DNA from: Chlorobium sp.
Lineage (GTDB): Bacteria; Bacteroidota; Chlorobiia; Chlorobiales; Chlorobiaceae
Length of the DNA stretch: 64,000 nt
Assembly (NCBI GenBank): GCA_005843825.1
Contig: SZXX01000001.1
Coordinates: 21,675 to 85,674 of the forward strand
Direction: 5' to 3'
The notes beneath the pieces are model-generated. The model searched no databases and was not told where the DNA came from. It worked only from the letters and a program-made list of their open reading frames with translations. The position numbers and the translations under genes were made by a program. Each line of letters opens with the position of its first letter. The stretch's first letter is position 1. Shown one piece after another: positions 59,459 through 64,000 of this stretch.

Positions 59459-61945
59459 ATGCAGCGTGAAAGAATAGTCCCGATCAGTATTGAAGAAGAA
59501 ATGCGGGGTTCTTATCTCGATTATTCAATGTCGGTCATTGTCAGTCGTGCGCTGCCAGATGTTCGGGACGGTCTGAAGCCCGTTCATCGACGGGTACTGT
59601 TCGGCATGCACGAGCTTGGTCTGCAGGCAGGCAAACCGCATAAAAAGTCTGCACGTGTGGTCGGTGAAGTGCTTGGCAAGTTTCACCCGCATGGTGATAC
59701 TGCTGTTTATGACAGTCTTGTTCGTCTGGTGCAGGACTTTTCCCTGCGTTACCCCCTGATTGACGGCCAGGGAAACTTTGGCTCAGTTGACGGCGATTCA
59801 CCAGCCGCAATGCGATATACCGAAGTTCGCATGAAAAGCATTGCCGGCGAAATGCTTAAGGATCTTGAAAAAGGAACCGTTGATTTCTCCCTGAACTTTG
59901 ATGATTCTCTTGAAGAGCCCACGGTTCTTCCTTCTGCTATTCCCAACCTGCTGGTTAACGGATCGTCAGGTATTGCGGTTGGAATGGCCACCAATATCTC
60001 TCCTCAGAACCTCAGAGAGGTTGTTGACGGCATGATAGCGCTGATCGCGAACCCGGAACTGGAAGTGACCGATCTCATGAAATATGTTATCGCTCCTGAT
60101 TTTCCAACCGGCGGTATTATATATGGTTACGAGGGTGTTCGTCTGGCATATACGACCGGTCGGGGTAAAGTTGTTATCCGGGCACGAGCCCTTGTGGAGG
60201 TTACCCAGAAAAACGGCAGGGAATCCATTATTGTTACTGAGCTGCCTTATCAGGTTAACAAGGTCCGGTTGATTGAAAAAATTGTCGAACTGGTTCACGA
60301 TAAAAAACTTGAAGGAATTGCCGATATTCGCGACGAATCCGATCGTGACGGTATGCGGCTCGTTATCGAGCTGAAGCGGGATGCGGTTGCAAAGGTAGTG
60401 CTGAACAATCTCTACAAGCATACCCCGATGCAGGACACCTTCGGGGTGATTATGCTGGCATTGGTCGATGGAGTGCCGAGGGTGCTCAATCTCAAGCAGA
60501 TGATGGAGTATTACATCAAGCATCGTAATGAGATTGTTCTTCGTCGTACGCAATTTGACCTCGCTGCAGCCGAAAAGAGAGCCCATATTCTGGAAGGACT
60601 GAAAATCTGTCTCGATAATCTTGACGAGGTTATCACCACTATCAGGGAGTCTCCAGACGCCAACACAGCCCAGGAGCGGCTCATTGAACGTTTCGGATTG
60701 TCAGAAATACAGTCCAAGGCTATTCTTGAGATGCGTTTGCAGCGTCTGACCGGTATGGAGCGCAAAAAGATCGATATAGAGTACACCGAGGTACTTGCCC
60801 TCATTGAAGAGTTGCGATTTATTCTCAGCAGTCCGGAGAAGCAGATGCAGATCATCAAGGAGGAACTGCTTAAAGTCAGAGAGGTCTACGGAGATGACCG
60901 TCGCACAGAGATTGTACCGCAGGAAGGCGACTTCTCCATAGAAGACATGATTGCCCAGGAAGATGTGGTTATTACTATAACCCATGACGGGTTTATCAAG
61001 CGCTTCCCTGTTTCAGGGTACCGCCGTCAGGCAAGAGGAGGCAAGGGCGTAACAGGTGCACAGGCTAAGCATGACGACTTTATCGAACACATGTTTATTG
61101 CCTCAACCCACAACTATATCCTTTTCTTTACCAACAGAGGTCGATGCCATTGGCTGAAAGTGTATGAAATTCCTGAAGCAGGTCGTGCAGCAAGAGGTAG
61201 GGCACTGGCCAACATCATGGAGCTTCAGCCGGGCGAAAAAATCAGGGCATACATCAACATCAGGAATTTTGATGAGCCTGGCTTTATTGTTATGGCCACG
61301 ACCAACGGAATCGTGAAAAAAACTTCACTTGAAGAGTTTTCACACCCGAGAAAGAATGGAATTGCTGCCATTACCATCGAAGAACACGATGAGCTTCTTG
61401 ATGCCCGTCTTACCGATGGCGATCATCAGATCATTCTAGCCAAGAGCTCCGGTTTTGTAGTACGTTTTCCTGAAGCCGAAGTTCGTTCTATGGGCCGAAC
61501 AGCCATGGGAGTCAAGGGTATTACTCTCGACAAGGGCGAAAAATGTATTTCAATGGTAACAACCAAGCGTTTTGATACAGCGCTTCTTGCCGTCACCGAT
61601 AATGGCTTTGGCAAGCGAAGCCGTGTTGAGGATTATCGTCTCACACGACGCGGAGCTCGCGGAGTTATTACACTCAAGGCACATGAAAAGATTGGTGCCC
61701 TTATCGGCCTGCTTGATGTCAATGATGACGATGATCTAATTATCATCACCACCCATGGCATCGTCAATCGTCAGCACGTTTCCGACATCAGGCTGACCGG
61801 CAGGAACACTTCCGGCGTTCGTCTTGTCCGGCTTATGGCAGGAGATCTCATTTCCGCACTTGCAAGAGTACCGAAAAGCGATGACGAAGGTGATCCGGAT
61901 TTCACTATAGAGGATCCAGATGGCCAGATCGGTCTATTTGTCTGA
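59459..61945 (+). CDS. gyrA: DNA gyrase subunit A
   Basis: DNA-cleaving subunit of gyrase, 828 aa. [28 protein letters not shown], seen as its core, opens the winged-helix domain. The quinolone region is [25 protein letters not shown] holds the catalytic tyrosine. The C-terminal beta-pinwheel contains a GyrA-box-like QARGGKG (QRRGGKG consensus), supporting gyrase rather than topoisomerase IV. The partner gyrB lies about 57 kb away in the window on the other strand. The start is ATG 59459 ([14 protein letters not shown]). Confidence 0.97.
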   Translation: MQRERIVPISIEEEMRGSYLDYSMSVIVSRALPDVRDGLKPVHRRVLFGMHELGLQAGKPHKKSARVVGEVLGKFHPHGDTAVYDSLVRLVQDFSLRYPLIDGQGNFGSVDGDSPAAMRYTEVRMKSIAGEMLKDLEKGTVDFSLNFDDSLEEPTVLPSAIPNLLVNGSSGIAVGMATNISPQNLREVVDGMIALIANPELEVTDLMKYVIAPDFPTGGIIYGYEGVRLAYTTGRGKVVIRARALVEVTQKNGRESIIVTELPYQVNKVRLIEKIVELVHDKKLEGIADIRDESDRDGMRLVIELKRDAVAKVVLNNLYKHTPMQDTFGVIMLALVDGVPRVLNLKQMMEYYIKHRNEIVLRRTQFDLAAAEKRAHILEGLKICLDNLDEVITTIRESPDANTAQERLIERFGLSEIQSKAILEMRLQRLTGMERKKIDIEYTEVLALIEELRFILSSPEKQMQIIKEELLKVREVYGDDRRTEIVPQEGDFSIEDMIAQEDVVITITHDGFIKRFPVSGYRRQARGGKGVTGAQAKHDDFIEHMFIASTHNYILFFTNRGRCHWLKVYEIPEAGRAARGRALANIMELQPGEKIRAYINIRNFDEPGFIVMATTNGIVKKTSLEEFSHPRKNGIAAITIEEHDELLDARLTDGDHQIILAKSSGFVVRFPEAEVRSMGRTAMGVKGITLDKGEKCISMVTTKRFDTALLAVTDNGFGKRSRVEDYRLTRRGARGVITLKAHEKIGALIGLLDVNDDDDLIIITTHGIVNRQHVSDIRLTGRNTSGVRLVRLMAGDLISALARVPKSDDEGDPDFTIEDPDGQIGLFV

Positions 61946-62000
61946 TACAGTTATCTCTTGATCAGGCCGCGTAACGTTACACTATATCACGGGAGAACCT

Positions 62001-62225
62001 ATGGAGCAGAAAAAGCCTTATATCGTAACTGAACAGCCGGGAACAAAGTATTACTGTGCATGTGCCAGGTCGCAAAACATGCCTTACTGCGACGGGGCAC
62101 ATAAAGGGAGCGGGCTTCATCCCGATAAGGTTGAAATCAATGAGGAAAAAACCGTTGCAATATGCAGTTGCCGCAGTTCAGCCAGCCTTCCGTTCTGCGA
62201 TGGCACCCATAAAACACTCCAATAA
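62001..62225 (+). CDS. Double CDGSH-type iron-sulfur protein
   Basis: A 74-aa protein with two CDGSH [2Fe-2S] motifs (Cys3-His ligation): [16 protein letters not shown] (about residues 18-33) and [16 protein letters not shown] (about 54-69). Tandem small CDGSH proteins (mitoNEET-like, type 3) occur in many bacteria and are thought to be redox or Fe-S transfer proteins. GGGAGA precedes the ATG. It lies between gyrA and pyrG on the same strand, 36 bp before pyrG. Confidence 0.9.
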   Translation: MEQKKPYIVTEQPGTKYYCACARSQNMPYCDGAHKGSGLHPDKVEINEEKTVAICSCRSSASLPFCDGTHKTLQ

Positions 62226-62261
62226 CCAGATTTTACCAATTATTCAACGACCAACGCTGTC

Positions 62262-63959
62262 ATGGCTCGACCGAAAAATGTGAAGCATATTTTTGTAACC
62301 GGCGGGGTAATATCCTCGCTCGGTAAGGGTATTCTGTCGGCATCTCTCGGGATGCTGCTTAAATCCCGTGGATTAAGGGTGGCTATACAGAAATATGATC
62401 CTTATATCAATGTTGACCCCGGCACCATGTCTCCCTACCAGCATGGCGAGGTCTATGTTACCGATGACGGAGCTGAAACCGACCTTGATCTTGGTCACTA
62501 CGAGCGTTTTCTTGATGAGTCCACAACTCAGTCCTCAAATCTGACCATGGGCCGGGTCTATAAATCGGTCATCGACAAAGAGCGTCGTGGTGAATACCTC
62601 GGTGCAACAGTCCAGGTTGTGCCTCATGTGATCGACGAAATCAAGGACCGGATGGCTGAACAGGCTAAAAACAGCAACCTTGACGTGCTTATCACCGAGA
62701 TAGGCGGCACAATCGGTGATATCGAATCGCTCCCTTTTCTTGAAGCAATGCGCCAGATGAAGCTGGATATGGGCGACAGCAACCTCTTGAACATCCATCT
62801 CACGTTTGTTCCATATATAAAGGCTGCAAGCGAACTGAAAACAAAGCCGACCCAGCACAGCGTTAAAATGCTCCTTGGTGTCGGTATACAGCCGGATATT
62901 CTTGTCTGTCGAAGTGAAAAACCCCTGTCACGTGAGATAAAAAACAAGGTTGGGCATTTCTGCAACGTCAACGAACTCGATGTTATCGGTCTTAACGACT
63001 GTGAAACAATTTATGAGGTGCCGCTGATGCTCCTCAAGGAAAAACTCGACTTGCGAGTTCTTAAAAAGCTCGGACTCAAAAAATTCAAGGAGCCCAACCT
63101 CGACTACTGGCGCGACTTCTGCAACAAGGTTAAATTTCCTCAGGAGGGCGAGGTCACTATCGGAATCTGCGGTAAGTACACCGAATACCCTGATGCATAT
63201 AAATCTATTATTGAGTCCTTTATTCATGCCGGAGCGAGCAACAACGTAAAGGTCAGCGTCAAGCTGCTCAGGGCTGAGGATGCCGAATTGAAGGGGTTCG
63301 ATTTTGCAAAAGAGCTGGAGGGGGTCAGTGGCATACTGGTTGCCCCCGGCTTCGGAGATCGAGGCATTGAAGGGAAAATCAAGTTTATCCAGCATGCCAG
63401 GGAAGAGAATATTCCCTTTTTCGGCATTTGTCTGGGCATGCAGTGTGCTACAGTCGAGTTTGCACGCAACGTATGCGGTTTACAGGATGCCAACTCAACA
63501 GAGTTTAACAAGCGTACCCGATTTGCCGTCATTGACCTCATGGAGCATCAGAAAAAGGTCAAGGAGAAAGGAGGCACCATGCGTCTTGGCAGCTTCCCCT
63601 GTATTATCAAAGAGGGGTCAAAGGCTCATGAAGTCTATCAGAAGTTTCTTATCAACGAACGGCATCGCCACCGCTACGAGTTCAATAATGTTTACCGCAA
63701 GAACTTTGAGGATGGCGGAATGGTTTTTTCCGGCACCTCCCCAAACGGCGAGCTGGTTGAGATTATAGAGCTGAAAGGCCATCGCTGGTTTGTCGGCGTA
63801 CAGTTTCACCCTGAGCTGAAGTCAAGGGTGCAGAAAGTGCATCCTCTTTTCCACGGCTTCGTAGCAGCAGCCAAAGAGTACACCAGGGGCTCACATCAGC
63901 TTGATTTGACAGTCGATATGCCCTCTTTTCTCCCTGTCGAAAACGAACCTGCCCAATAA
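62262..63959 (+). CDS. pyrG: CTP synthase
   Basis: Converts UTP, glutamine and ATP to CTP. The synthetase domain starts [20 protein letters not shown] with the P-loop-like motif. [17 protein letters not shown] and [14 protein letters not shown] follow. The glutaminase domain begins near residue 300 ([16 protein letters not shown]) with the nucleophile in [18 protein letters not shown] and the His-Glu pair in GVQFHPE. The length of 565 aa is slightly above the common 535-550. The 41 bases after its stop contain an open frame that may begin the next gene, too short to name. Confidence 0.97.
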   Translation: MARPKNVKHIFVTGGVISSLGKGILSASLGMLLKSRGLRVAIQKYDPYINVDPGTMSPYQHGEVYVTDDGAETDLDLGHYERFLDESTTQSSNLTMGRVYKSVIDKERRGEYLGATVQVVPHVIDEIKDRMAEQAKNSNLDVLITEIGGTIGDIESLPFLEAMRQMKLDMGDSNLLNIHLTFVPYIKAASELKTKPTQHSVKMLLGVGIQPDILVCRSEKPLSREIKNKVGHFCNVNELDVIGLNDCETIYEVPLMLLKEKLDLRVLKKLGLKKFKEPNLDYWRDFCNKVKFPQEGEVTIGICGKYTEYPDAYKSIIESFIHAGASNNVKVSVKLLRAEDAELKGFDFAKELEGVSGILVAPGFGDRGIEGKIKFIQHAREENIPFFGICLGMQCATVEFARNVCGLQDANSTEFNKRTRFAVIDLMEHQKKVKEKGGTMRLGSFPCIIKEGSKAHEVYQKFLINERHRHRYEFNNVYRKNFEDGGMVFSGTSPNGELVEIIELKGHRWFVGVQFHPELKSRVQKVHPLFHGFVAAAKEYTRGSHQLDLTVDMPSFLPVENEPAQ

Positions 63960-64000
63960 AGAAGTTATTGCGGGAGAGCAGGTCGTCGCCGAGTTTTTAT

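Noticed and set aside
63960..64000. Open frame at the right edge, possible start of a next gene
   Set aside because: Only about 14 codons are visible and no start or family can be assigned.

Overview
The window reads as chromosomal DNA of a green sulfur bacterium (Chlorobiaceae: Chlorobium/Pelodictyon group). The basis is a geranylgeranyl (bacterio)chlorophyll reductase, an F1 beta/epsilon pair split from the other ATP synthase genes, GTP-type PEP carboxykinase, indolepyruvate:ferredoxin oxidoreductase with an aryl-CoA ligase, and the Chlorobi flavour of the housekeeping proteins. Genus-level assignment is inference from remembered protein families; no database was consulted. Most of the window is dense, mid-GC core genome on both strands. 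About 5 kb (21.27-26.28 kb) is a decayed, partly AT-rich accessory island.

Layout. 0-11.7 kb: end of a parvulin-type chaperone/isomerase, gyrB, yraN-rnhB, an RNase E/G-dapD-ctpA run, a Ycf49-like membrane protein with geranylgeranyl reductase, and glyS. 11.7-16 kb: a small DUF4258/DUF2283 toxin-antitoxin-like pair between copies of a 26-bp direct repeat, clpS, an LD-carboxypeptidase, atpDC and tRNA-Thr(CGU). 16-21.3 kb: a TlpA-like thioredoxin, pckG, dodecin, an acetate-uptake-family (GPR1/FUN34/YaaH) protein and an MFS exporter. 21.3-26.3 kb: island with fragments of phage terminase small and large subunits at its two ends, a Panacea-domain remnant, a RelE/HigB-type toxin with HTH antitoxin, an IS21 IstA fragment, an FkbH-like remnant, and a large O-acyltransferase/SGNH gene whose catalytic 3' end is out of frame across an A9 tract.

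26.3-33.8 kb: msrB, then a tolC-usp-emrA-emrB efflux operon read from a textbook -24/-12 (sigma-54) promoter. A divergent GAF/AAA+/Fis activator and two inverted repeats lie upstream. 33.8-40 kb: iorA-iorB-paaK, a two-gene hypothetical insert, then a tandem-ACT protein and an aminotransferase. Together these could interconvert arylacetates and aromatic amino acids through aryl-CoA and arylpyruvate. 40-52 kb: nitroreductase, prfA, rseP, dxr, tRNA-Val(UAC), ftsH, pyrF, glmS, a TIGR01777-type epimerase and an RRM protein. 52.5-64 kb: amtB-glnB with an upstream palindrome, a TPR protein, scpA, DUF1015, tsaE-tsaB, a DUF6794 protein, rsfS, gyrA, a double-CDGSH protein and pyrG.

No CRISPR array, rRNA operon or complete insertion sequence is visible. 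The most interesting items are the sigma-54 efflux module, the homopolymer frameshift in the acyltransferase, the DUF2499-DUF3593 fusion beside the pigment gene, the terminase fragments bracketing the island, and a PII protein lacking the usual uridylylation tyrosine.
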